From Glandiceps talaboti (Eukaryota > Hemichordata > Enteropneusta > Spengelidae): DNA of 60,000 nucleotides. A model generated the notes under the pieces. It made no database searches. It had not been told where the DNA came from and saw only the letters and a program-made list of their open reading frames with translations. This document shows, in pieces, positions 51,471-60,000 of the stretch. How positions within the stretch are numbered: the first letter of the stretch is position 1; each line of letters begins with the position of its first letter. Location of the stretch: the NCBI RefSeq assembly GCF_964340395.1, contig NC_135550.1, forward strand, positions 11,078,408 through 11,138,407, read 5' to 3'. The position numbers and the translations under genes were made by a program.

Positions 51471-51879
51471 GTATTATTGATTTACAATGTATTTTAACAT
51501 GTACAAAAGTATGTGTGTGTGTGCAGTATACATCGTATTCCACTGAATAGAATTAGAGCTGTGTGGGGAGACGTGACCATTAAACATGTAATCTTCGCTG
51601 AAGGCTACTCAAAGATTAAAATGATCAAAAGTGGTATTAGAAGAACAGATATTTTGAACATAATCATAACCGGTATCATTGATAACATTTGGCCGTGAAA
51701 GGTGATTGATTGAGTCATGGTCGGTTATTTACTTGAAAAATACACAACCTCTTGAAATGTTTTACAATATATAAACGTGCGTGTGTGTGTCTAGTTTCAC
51801 CATTCATACACAAATCAATGCTTTCAACTCTGCATAGCCAAATATCAAGATGTGTTCTGATATACATGTATATTTCTGT

Positions 51880-52366
51880 GTGTCCCCCATTCTGATTAAA
51901 ATCCGATATAGTGTACACTTCGTGATTTCTTTTTGGCTGTTATGTTTACTGTCATTTGTTTTTTTGTGAGCGCCCACTACATACAACTGACACATCACTA
52001 TAGGCATGAATTCATTCAAAGAATGAGAACACATAATGCACCAAAATATACTGGTACAGTACTTCAGAGCGCTGTGTTCGAAAAGAGCACAAGCACAGAG
52101 TACAGACAACGATGTTATCATCATTGTTTGGTGGTCCTCTTTCTTTCAATTTCGAATGTTGCATGTATATATTGTAAGAAGGATTCTGATTGGCTGCCCA
52201 TAAGTATGAGATTTGGTACGGGATTACCTATGCATAATGGTGTTGTGTCAGATGGATGTAACGAGTACTCACGAAAGAACAAACAACTGTAAACGTAACA
52301 GCCAAAAAGAAATCACAAAGTTTACAACACATCGGATTTTAATCAGATTGGTGTGTTGGGGACGTA
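51880..52366. mobile_element. Foldback element with ~90-base arms
   Basis: The left arm contains CTGATTAAAATCCGAT and GTGATTTCTTTTTGGCTGTTA. The right arm contains their complements in reverse order (52290-52350). The open frames running through it are by-products of the arms. It lies in ITPK1 intron 3, ahead of the splice-site array. Confidence 0.75.
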
Positions 52367-52684
52367 CTTTTCATCATGTGGCCACCTTAGGTTTGTACTC
52401 AGATCGTTGTATAAACTTCTCCAATATTTTCCTGTATTCAGCCATAAAAAAAATAAAATACTCGCATATAAATGAGAGTTTTATTACTGTTCTTGTCCTT
52501 GATTCATCACGGCAAGGTCCATAAAAAAGTCATATTTTCCTGGGCTTAACACCCAGAAATATTATGTAAAGTGGAATAATATGTATATAAATTGTATGCT
52601 GATATTATTTATTTTTTAATGTTGCTTTTCCAGAAAAAAAAAGGTGAAAATTACTAGTAATATGTTTTGTCTCTCTCCTCATAG

Positions 52685-53395
52685 GATTATATACATATAC
52701 GTTACAATCCTGGCATTGTCGGTATTGACTTTCCCTTCTCTCTCCATAGGACTATATACGTTACAATCCTGGCGTTGTTGTTATTGACTTTCCCTTCTCT
52801 CTCTCCATAGGACTATATACATTACAATCCTGGCATTGTCGGTATTGACTTTCCCTTTTCTCTCTCTCCCCATAGGACTATATACGTTACAATCCTGGCG
52901 TTGTCGGTATTGACTTTCCATTCTCTCTCTCTCTCTCTCTCCATAGGACTATATATGTTACAATCCTGGCGTTGTCGGTATTGACTTTCCCTTTTCTCTC
53001 TCTCTCCTCATAGGACTATATACGTTACAATCCTGGCGTTGTCGGTATTGACTTTCCCTTCTCTCTCTCTCCATAGGACTATATACGTTACAATCCTGGC
53101 GTTGTCGGTATTGACTTTCCCTTCTCTCTCTCCCCATAGGACTATATACGTTACAATCCTGGCGTTGTCGGTATTGACTTTCCCTTCTCTCTCTCTCCAT
53201 AGGACTATATACGTTACAATCCTGGCATTGTTGGTATTGACTTTCCCTTCTCTCTCTCTCCATAGGACTATATACGTTACAATCCTGGCGTTGTCGGTAT
53301 TGACTTTCCCTTCTCTCTCTCTCTCCATAGGACTATATACGTTACAATCCTGGCGTTGTTGGTATTGACTTTCCCTTCTCTCTCTCTCTCCATAG
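52685..53395 (+). repeat. Tandem array of 11 decoy 3' splice sites plus exon-4 starts
   Basis: Eleven units of 61-71 bases precede the real exon. They start at 52685, 52750, 52811, 52876, 52947, 53014, 53077, 53140, 53203, 53266 and 53331. Each unit has the first ~38 bases of ITPK1 exon 4 (GACTATATACGTTACAATCC and onward to ATTGAC), then a C/T tract and CATAG, and the next unit starts directly. TTGAC in every unit resembles a branch point about 25-33 bases before the AG. So each unit ends in a complete acceptor. Units at 53014-53265 are exactly 63 bases, and splicing into one would read straight into TAG at its end. Confidence 0.95.
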
Positions 53396-53513
53396 GACTA
53401 TATACATTACAATCCTGGCGTTGTTGTTATTGATCCTCTACAGTCAGTACGTAAACTACTCAAGAGACATATCTCATATAAACTCATTCAAGATTGCAGT
53501 GTGGCTTTTCAAG
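53396..53513 (+). CDS. ITPK1: ITPK1 coding exon 4 (last copy of the splice-site array)
   Basis: This is the twelfth acceptor in the array and the only one that continues into an open exon. It is 118 bases, phase 0 in and phase 1 out, ending TTTTCAAG|GTGAGA. The peptide DYIHYNPGVVVIDPL then QSVRKLLKRHISYKLI aligns with the human segment containing VLDPL and SYELI. The first 38 bases match the decoys but carry CAT and GTTGTT where most decoys have CGT and GTCGGT. The pyrimidine tract and probable branch point serving this exon lie inside the last decoy. Confidence 0.92.
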
Positions 53514-53897
53514 GTGAGATTCACTATATATTCATTATAGTACACGCAAAAACAAGTTGTATTTACTTGAGCAGAAAATGTGTGATTTATACCCCAGTTG
53601 TTCTACATCACAGCGACCTGTGTCTACGTCAACTGGTTCTGCAGTGTTTGAAATATGAGTCAAGACATTTAAAATTACTATTATTTTTTCCCAATTTTCT
53701 GTAACTTATGCTTGCATCGGTATGATATATTATTCCCTTCATTCAGTTAGAAAATACTTGTGACCTCAGGGTTTTGTCAATTGTTGTCTTTTACCTGAAG
53801 CGACAAGTCCCCTTATTTGTAGGACATGAGTTATTGTCCTTGGTCAATCAAGGGAAAACTATCGGAGAATAACCTTTCATTGTCATAGAATTCTATA

Positions 53898-54285
53898 TAA
53901 GGCCTAATAAAAAAAAATTGTGTGGTTCCGATTATGCTCAATTTTAGAATAGGTGGGGTCGGTAGATTTTCAAGTTTTTATTATATTTAGTTTTTCTGTG
54001 TGAGTGTGTAGTTCAGGTTTTCCATTGGTTTCCAAATGGTCTCTGTGTTGTTTATTTCATCTCATCAGATGTACAGCCATTACAGATTGGAAGAACAGTT
54101 TTATTTTGTCTTTTTAAGTTGATGTCAGTTTCTAGCTGCATCCATTATTTCTCGTGAGACTTCACAATTTTTGCAATTGTATTAATTTTTTCTTGAATAC
54201 TTAAAAAAAAAAGTTTAGTATCGACAGTGAAAAGCTAGGTGGGGTCAGGTAACCGGAATCAAACAATTATTTTTTTTAAGCCTTA
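53898..54285. mobile_element. MITE copy 3 (GTGTGGTTCCGATT family), apparently complete
   Basis: The left end TAAGGCCTAATAAAAAA and GTGTGGTTCCGATTA are mirrored at the right by TAACCGGAATC and TTAAGCCTTA. The 388-base interior matches the copies at 21880 and 22994. It sits in ITPK1 intron 4, so the family spreads into genes. Confidence 0.8.
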
Positions 54286-54398
54286 CAGTAAGTTAATGTT
54301 GAAACAGAATGCAGAGTGTAGATGTTAATAGTGGTGCATGTGCAATGTAGGTTTGATACATGCAGTAGTGATATACATGTACTGCATGTTGTCAAGCC

Positions 54399-54458
54399 GC
54401 AACTCAAGGACTTTACACTGCAACTCAAGAACTTTACACTGCAACTCAAGAACTTTAT
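54399..54458. repeat. 21-bp unit repeated three times
   Basis: GCAACTCAAGAACTTTACACT occurs almost perfectly three times in a row. Reading frames through it give repeated LQLKNFT-like peptides without other coding signs. Confidence 0.85.
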
Positions 54459-54937
54459 CAGTAAAGCCAGCAGACAAGCAAACATATCAATTACAAAATA
54501 TGTCGGTTTCATTAACAACAGCAGTTGTCAATTAAAATTGTGAGAAAACATGCGATAATTTGCTTCATGATAAAATGCAGTTGATATCTGATAAGTATAG
54601 ATTTTTGCCAAATAGCCAACAGAAATTTTGATTTGTTATAAAGAGAAATTTTATGATTCACAGCTAATTATTTCAAAACATTAATATGATATTGTTGATA
54701 TGGTACTGGTACATCATAGTGTCACAATGTGTATATATTGATCATGAGAAGGGAGCGTTCACCCAATGGTTGTTTATATACATGTAACATGTACATTTAT
54801 ATTCTAAGTCAGTCATTTACTTAGTTGAGGTTGTTGTTTTACTTGATGGTAACAACACTTTTACTGCTGAATGTATATTTTATGAATTACAATTTCTGCG
54901 ATACTGGTGGTTGATGAAGGATTATTCCCTTGACCCC

Positions 54938-54969
54938 CACCCCCCACCCCCCCCCCCCCCCCCCCCCCC
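54938..54969. repeat. Poly-C tract
   Basis: A C-rich run of about 30 bases with two interrupting A residues, in ITPK1 intron 4. Confidence 0.9.
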
Positions 54970-55770
54970 ACCAAAAAAAAATGTCTCAAGTCGGAGTCAA
55001 GCCAGGCGTACATGTACTCTGGTATGAGATCTAGATAACATAAATCACAGTGACACTCTTTATATTAAGTGAAAGGAACTTTAAAACAGGTGTTTTGGGT
55101 GGGATCTCTACATTGTAAAAGTTAAGTTATTGTGATTGAGATGACTAAGGTATAGAGAAGCGAGAAACAGAGCGGGTCACTAAGTGGTGTGACCTCTTTC
55201 AACAGTAAATGATTTACTGATTTCAAAGTAGGAGTTAACAGGTTGGCAAGATGATATCAAGTGAACAATAAAGAACAGTATGTGAAGTAGCCACTCATGT
55301 GTTCATATAGATGCAAGATAACTCTACCCATTTCTCTATTTGCTGTTCTATGTCAACAGCACGTATTTATTTCTCTAAATTGTTCTCCGTACTGACAGTC
55401 TATGTACATCGTCAAATGTTTCAGTCTCGCAACTGTATGATACGCAGTAGAAATGTAATAATTCTTTGACGAAAACATTATGGTAGTAGCGCTTTTAAGG
55501 ATTCGAGATTGGCAAAATTGGTGAAATCAAACTACATGCATGGTAAACTAAATGTTGAACTAAATGTTGAAATAGAGACGACTACCATGTTGTCAAAATT
55601 CATGAATATATTCATGACAGTTTATTTTTAGGCACCAAGTGTTAAACTACCTGCAGTAATGTAATGGAGTTCAAAGTGTAATTTAAGTACATGTGACACA
55701 GTGTAGTACTTTATTCAGAATTGTCTACCATAAATTATATGTTTTGATTGTTGTACTGTGTTGTAAGACC

Positions 55771-56160
55771 AGGGCTCAAAATGAACAATAGTCCTGTGTC
55801 CGTAGTCTGTAAGGTATGGCCTAATGGGGCATCCTTTCACATCAGTCAACCCCTCTCACTGGTGAGGGCGGACCAACACAATGTATCTTACAGTCTACTG
55901 TGTCCACAGATTACCAATTCTTGTCATGGGGCTACCATAATTTGCAGCTGGTAGCCCACTCAGTCTTATCAATGATTAATCTTAAGGGTGGAAGACTTAC
56001 AAACTTGAAAATATTCAATAACACACATATTTCCAATAGAGAAACTCTGTTTTCAGTGCAGGAATATGGGACTACTGGTCACCAGCCTTGGACAACCACT
56101 TTCTGAAATTGGTAACCCACTGGGAGTACCACAGAAAAAAAAAAGTTAATTTCAAGCCCT
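55771..56160. mobile_element. MITE-like element with AGGGCT termini
   Basis: The left end AGGGCTCAAAATGAAC and the right end GTTAATTTCAAGCCCT are imperfect inverted repeats of 16 bases enclosing 390 bases. The short frames inside have no family resemblance. No clear target duplication. Confidence 0.55.
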
Positions 56161-56322
56161 GTGAGATACATAATGTACTCGTTTCAAGGGAAAGGATACC
56201 CTGTGAATTCACTATGTTACAATATAAACATCAGAGATAAATTTCATAAGGTATCCCTTCCCTTTTATGAATGTTCTCGTAAAATCCTGTAATGAATGTA
56301 AATCTCTCCTTGTCCCAACCAG

Positions 56323-56427
56323 GTTTGGACCCGGAAGTTGGTACACCGAATTTTGTAAAAATTGAAACAACAGATAGAAATGAAATAGTTAGGTTAATGA
56401 ATTTAGCTGAAGTAGAATTTCCAATAG
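56323..56427 (+). CDS. ITPK1: ITPK1 coding exon 5
   Basis: The acceptor TCTTGTCCCAACCAG ends at 56322 and the donor is CCAATAG|GTAAGT. The exon is 105 bases, taking two bases to finish a Gly codon and leaving one at the end. The peptide TPNFVKIETTDRNEIVRLM then NLAEVEFPI aligns with the human block containing SPPFMELTS and LTFPF, the entrance to the ATP-grasp domain. Conservation is moderate compared with exons 3 and 6. Confidence 0.88.
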
Positions 56428-56969
56428 GTAAGTCACCAGCTAATATAATTTTTGTATTGACATGATATGATTTTATTTGGGTAAAAATTTATACAAGTAC
56501 ATATTAAAATACAAGGATAAAAAATCACGGAGGATAACACATAAAAGTATTTTTAAAAACACTTATTTCCAATGTGGTCCTCATAGGGGTATTCAAAACG
56601 CCATGGCAACAATGTTACAACAACAACAAACAAACAAACAAACAAAATTAAAATAATTTATTACTGTAGTTGGCATTCACACTAGCCAGAGCATATTTTT
56701 CTGCTGGCACATTTTATTACGATTGTAGTTAAAGTCTCTTCAGATTTTCATTGTGTATTGAAAACATACCATTGTGAACATTGAAAGGAAGAACATGTAC
56801 CAAAACTGTCTGGAACCAATTTTCTTTATATGTATAGATAATATATTAGTTATTTCAATGGTACATCTCAGCAGTTCAGTGTTTAGTCTTTCAATATAGT
56901 CTGTGACCTTCAGAAAGCTCCTTGAGAAGCACCTGCATGCAAAAAGTAGAAATATTCATGTGAAATCAC

Positions 56970-57055
56970 AGGGAGCAGTGGGCTTGTGATCTAGAATTTG
57001 ATTTGACTCTTTCTCTGTTATCCCCAATTCTAGATCACATGCTCACTGCTCCCTT
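56970..57055. repeat. Small hairpin (MITE remnant)
   Basis: AGGGAGCAGTGGGCTTGTGA and its mirrored counterpart ending GCTCACTGCTCCCT enclose about 30 bases. Arms are about 28 bases with few mismatches. Confidence 0.7.
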
Positions 57056-57319
57056 TGGTGAAATACTTAATCACATATACTCTTTGTTGTAGCCCTGTAC
57101 AGATAAATTCCTAATGATTTGAAAAAATATATTCTGATATCAATATTTTCCTAATACATGTACAACAAACCCAATGAAAATCTTACACGGACACCAACCT
57201 TTACTTCTTAGAGAACGTAACTTCTGATCCTGTTAGCAACATGTAACTTTTATGAACTGTTGTATGTAATGTATCCATGTAATTTTGTGATCTTTTTTTT
57301 CATTGTTTTTTGTTGACAG

Positions 57320-57363
57320 TGTGTAAAGCGTTACAGGGACATGGTTCCTCTTTATCACACATG
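57320..57363 (+). CDS. ITPK1: ITPK1 coding exon 6 (44 nt)
   Basis: The short exon follows TTTTTTGTTGACAG and ends CACATG|GTGAGT. It encodes VCKALQGHGSSLSHM. Lys153 and the His-Gly pair (158-159) match human Lys157 and His162-Gly163, which contact ATP and inositol phosphate in the ATP-grasp domain. Compared with human there is one extra residue before the next exon. Confidence 0.9.
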
Positions 57364-57580
57364 GTGAGTAAATTCATGTAGACTGATTGATTGACATAGT
57401 GTGAATATTCTTGGCCTGTTGTAAGAAACGTGCTATATGCAGATATTTCAAATACCTGTCAATCAGTATTGTCAGATGTCACTCAGATTCCTACAACAGG
57501 GATATACCAGTATGGTGGCCCAGGGCTGCCATATATTATATGCGAACTGTTTAGATAAAAACATTAATAAAATGAAGAAA

Positions 57581-58780
57581 ATAATAATAATAATAATAAT
57601 AATTTATTTCTTATAAAAGAGCGCACTACACTGCGTCTCAGTGCGCTTTCCATAACAATACACAGACTGGAATTTTAAAATACAGATGTAACTTGAAACT
57701 ATACAAAATATGTGTAATACGCTAGTAAAATAGATAAATGTTTGAATAAGAAAATAATGCTAATAAAAACAATGCATACTTAAAAAAGGGCGAAATTTAA
57801 GGTTGATGTAAAAAGAAAATCTGCAAAATTCAATAAAAATGTTGTTTAAAAAGGTAAGTTTTGAGAGCAGATTTAAAATTGTCGATGGTCTTTGAATTTC
57901 TAATACCTAGTGGAAGTGAATTCCAGAGAGTGGGTGCACAGACTGAAAACGCTCTCTGACCGTAAGTTTTGTTAAAAATACCAGTGGGTCTGACTAGGAG
58001 CAGCTTTTCCGCTGAACGAAGATTTCTTGTGGGTACATATGAACTAATTATTTCTGATAAGTACAGTGGTGCCATGTGATTAATTATCTTAAACGTTATC
58101 AGCAGAGTTTTAAATTTAATTCTAGCATCAACCGGTAGCCAATGCAAGTCAATCAGTACTGGAGTGATGTGGTCCGATTTACGTTTACAGCATACAAGAC
58201 GAGCGGCGGCATTCTGAAGAGATTGTAGGCGACTTAACTGACACTTAGGTATTCCATTCAATAGACTGTTACAGTAGTCGAGTCGTGATGTCACGAATGC
58301 GTGTATCAGTCTCTCTGTGCAGGTTTTATCAAGCAGCTTGCGAATCTTGCCAATCCTATATAGGGAAAAGAACCCACTTTTGCAAATTTGACTAACATAA
58401 TCAGACATAGAGCCGTCATTTCGTAAATTGACACCAAGATTTCTTACGGAAGGGGATGGAACTATGTCTGATCCACCGATTTTCAGGCTTGTCAGTTGTT
58501 CAACGTCAGTTTTTAACTTTGACGAAAACTGTATAACTTCTGTCTTGTCATCATTTAGGACTAACATATTCATTTTCATCCAGGAACGGATATCATCAAC
58601 ACACAGTTCTACATTCGATAAAATGTCAGCTGGCCTATCACAGATGACGTAAATTCCCGAGTCATCTGCATACATGGTGTAGTTTAGGTTATATTTCGTA
58701 ATGATGTCTTCTAGTGGAGCGGTGTATAATGTGAATAAGACGGGTCCGAGAACAGATCCCTGGGGGACACCATATTTCAA
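57581..58780 (-). mobile_element. 5'-truncated non-LTR retrotransposon (LINE)
   Basis: On the - strand the fragment runs from inside the reverse transcriptase domain to a 3'UTR with a small GCGCACT hairpin and an (ATT)n tail at 57581-57602. Loss of the 5' part is the usual result of incomplete target-primed reverse transcription. The protein pattern fits the CR1/L2/Rex-like group, from family knowledge. Confidence 0.85.
57830..58780 (-). pseudogene. Reverse transcriptase C-terminal fragment
   Basis: A 316-residue open frame with no internal stop or shift. It begins at the GVPQGSVLGP motif and includes YADD, the catalytic metal-binding core of reverse transcriptase. It then runs through the thumb region and the conserved SRLDYCNSLL, NAAARLV and LHWLPV stretches typical of CR1-type LINE ORF2. 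The endonuclease and first half of the polymerase are missing, so it cannot act alone. The apparent start codon is an accident of truncation. The intact frame suggests a fairly recent insertion, antisense to ITPK1. Confidence 0.9.
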
Positions 58781-59331
58781 GAATGAACCAATTTATTAAT
58801 ACCAAAAAAATGATCAAGTCTGAACCAGCGTGGAAAAATATTTCCACTTATTAACAAACTTGATCTAACAACCCATAGTTGGTTACATGGTAAACGCAAT
58901 GTCACAGTCATACACGTATTTAACATTGATGGTGTTCGGAGTCCCCTTCCCCCTCTTTCTACCATCGCATACGTCTATCCAAAGTTCGCACACTCTAGGC
59001 ATACTGAGGGTAGTCCCTGCTCACAAAATCAAGAATCTCCATTCGCTGGAGCCCTAGTCTCACATATTTCATCAAATCTCCTTTGAGAAACTCATCCTCC
59101 TTCCATAAGCTTGACCGACACAGCGTCATGTACAGTAAAATGCCTAACGGTGATGCATGATGAGCGACGTAAGGTCAGTCTCATACTCATATTCAGGCTT
59201 ATAATCACAGACTCTCGCCCTTGGGGGCGCTATATGTATACAGCACTTTCAGTAGTGCCGTTGAGATCGCAAGGAATGCTGGTCTATGGCAGCTGTGGGC
59301 CATCGCGGACCAGAACTGCCACTAATTTTTC

Positions 59332-59335
59332 TAAA

Positions 59336-59366
<31 letters not shown>

Positions 59367-59640
59367 TGATTTTAATTTTATTTCTATTTTACTTTTGTTT
59401 TCATTTCACTTTTATTTCACTTTTACTTTTATTTCTATTTTATTTTTGTTTTAATTTTACTTTATTTTACTTTTATTTTTACTTTTCTTTCTATTTTACT
59501 TTTGCTTTCACTTTACTTTTACTTTCCTTTTAATTTTGATTTTGTTTTCATTTCACTTTCATTTTTATTTCATTCTACTTTTATTTTAATTCTATCTTTA
59601 TATTTTTTTTAAAATATTTTAATCTTTTTTCTTAATTTTA
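59332..59640. repeat. T-rich quasi-repeat (TTTTATTTYACTTT)
   Basis: About 25 T are followed by some 280 bases built almost entirely of TTTTAY and TTTCAY steps without strict periodicity. The Phe/Leu-rich open frame across it is an artefact. It forms the inner right part of the inverted-repeat element. Confidence 0.85.
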
Positions 59641-59932
59641 TTAATTTTCTATCAAAACAATTCGCATATAATGTATGGCAGCCCTGGGCCACCATATACC
59701 AGTAATACTTTAGAAGGTGTTTGGTGGAGACCAAAATTTAATATCTGTGATCCGATGACTGCTTTCTTTTCCATTTTTGCTGTTGTTTAGCAACTTCAGC
59801 AAGAAGGTACTCAGTAATCAAAAGAGAGCTGTTACAACCATAATTGTTACCTTGTACAGAGAAAACACTGTTGTTGAGCTGTTCTAATTTAATATTGTAT
59901 AAATTTTATTCTTTTTGTTGTCCAACCTGTAG

Positions 59933-60000
59933 ATGGCCATTATATTCAATGAAGAAGGCTTGAAGGATGTCAAACCACCGTGTGTTGCTCAAACTTTTGT
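59933..60000 (+). CDS. ITPK1: ITPK1 coding exon 7 (continues past the window)
   Basis: The acceptor TTGTCCAACCTGTAG ends at 59932. The phase-0 exon encodes MAIIFNEEGLKDVKPPCVAQ then TF, matching human MAIVFNQEGL and PPCVVQNF in the ATP-grasp domain. The window ends inside this exon. The catalytic metal-binding residues and the C-terminal half of the kinase are beyond it. Confidence 0.94.
   Translation, partial: MAIIFNEEGLKDVKPPCVAQTF

Larger units (their letters stand above)
57511..59696. mobile_element. 2.2-kb element with long terminal inverted repeats
   Basis: The left end TATGGTGGCCCAGGGCTGCC and the right end GGCAGCCCTGGGCCACCATA are inverted copies. The match holds over 42 bases with about two differences and continues weakly to about 75. 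A direct TACCAG lies at 57505-57510 and 59697-59702, a candidate 6-base target duplication. Inside are a LINE fragment (57581-58780), about 550 bases of unrelated sequence, a further copy of the end motif (TATGGCAGCTGTGGGCCATC near 59285) and a T-rich stretch. No transposase is seen, so it is non-autonomous. It lies in ITPK1 intron 6. Confidence 0.75.

Noticed and set aside
51933-52292. 119-residue + strand frame
   Set aside because: It spans the loop and one arm of a foldback element and resembles no family.
52958-53368. Repeated-peptide frames of about 100-109 residues on both strands
   Set aside because: They are out-of-frame readings of the ITPK1 acceptor array; the true frame is fixed by homology in exon 4.
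52685-53395. Recursive splicing sites
   Set aside because: Recursive sites need AG directly followed by GT. Here every AG is followed by GACT or GATT.
52685-53395. CRISPR array
   Set aside because: There are no unique spacers; adjacent units are near-identical, in an animal gene.
59111-59533. Phe/Leu-rich 140-residue frame
   Set aside because: The C-terminal half is the T-rich quasi-repeat; the N-terminal half has no family resemblance.

Overview
The window is animal nuclear DNA: AT-rich, with GT-AG introns, very long microsatellites and many hairpin-forming mobile elements. The genes that can be recognised are a family-A peptide receptor of the allatostatin-A/galanin type, LYSET (TMEM251) and ITPK1. 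Receptor type, intron sizes and repeat content suggest a non-vertebrate bilaterian, probably marine. I cannot separate a spiralian from an invertebrate deuterostome from the sequence alone.

Layout. 1-2.7 kb: a receptor gene on the + strand with an uninterrupted coding region (657-2324) behind an apparent 5'UTR intron. 2.7-15 kb: no recognisable gene, mostly microsatellites. 15-21 kb: two + strand gene models of unknown family (15010-16958 and 18624-21006), each coding for a basic coiled coil followed by a membrane segment. 21-32 kb: no gene; MITE-like elements, a direct duplication, microsatellites and a possible LINE tail. 32.4-34.6 kb: LYSET on the - strand. 35.5 kb to the window end: the first seven coding exons of ITPK1 on the + strand, which runs off the edge. 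The ITPK1 exons are 35577-35653, a 25-nt microexon 36450-36474, 49891-50016, 53396-53513, 56323-56427, 57320-57363 and 59933-60000. All phases agree and give 187 complete codons.

LYSET and ITPK1 are divergent neighbours about 2.7 kb apart (start to start). From memory of human chromosome 14q32, they are also close and divergently oriented there, so this looks like ancient microsynteny. LYSET acts in Golgi tagging of lysosomal enzymes and ITPK1 in inositol phosphate metabolism; I see no functional link beyond position.

The most striking feature is at 52685-53395. The branch-point-like motif, pyrimidine tract, AG and first ~38 bases of ITPK1 exon 4 are repeated in tandem 11 times directly upstream of the real exon. 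This makes twelve consecutive near-identical 3' splice sites, of which only the last continues into an open exon. A degenerate repeat containing 5' splice-site-like sequence follows another putative exon at 15.1-15.5 kb. ITPK1 introns also hold many foldback elements, including a 2.2-kb element with terminal inverted repeats that encloses a 5'-truncated LINE reverse transcriptase.
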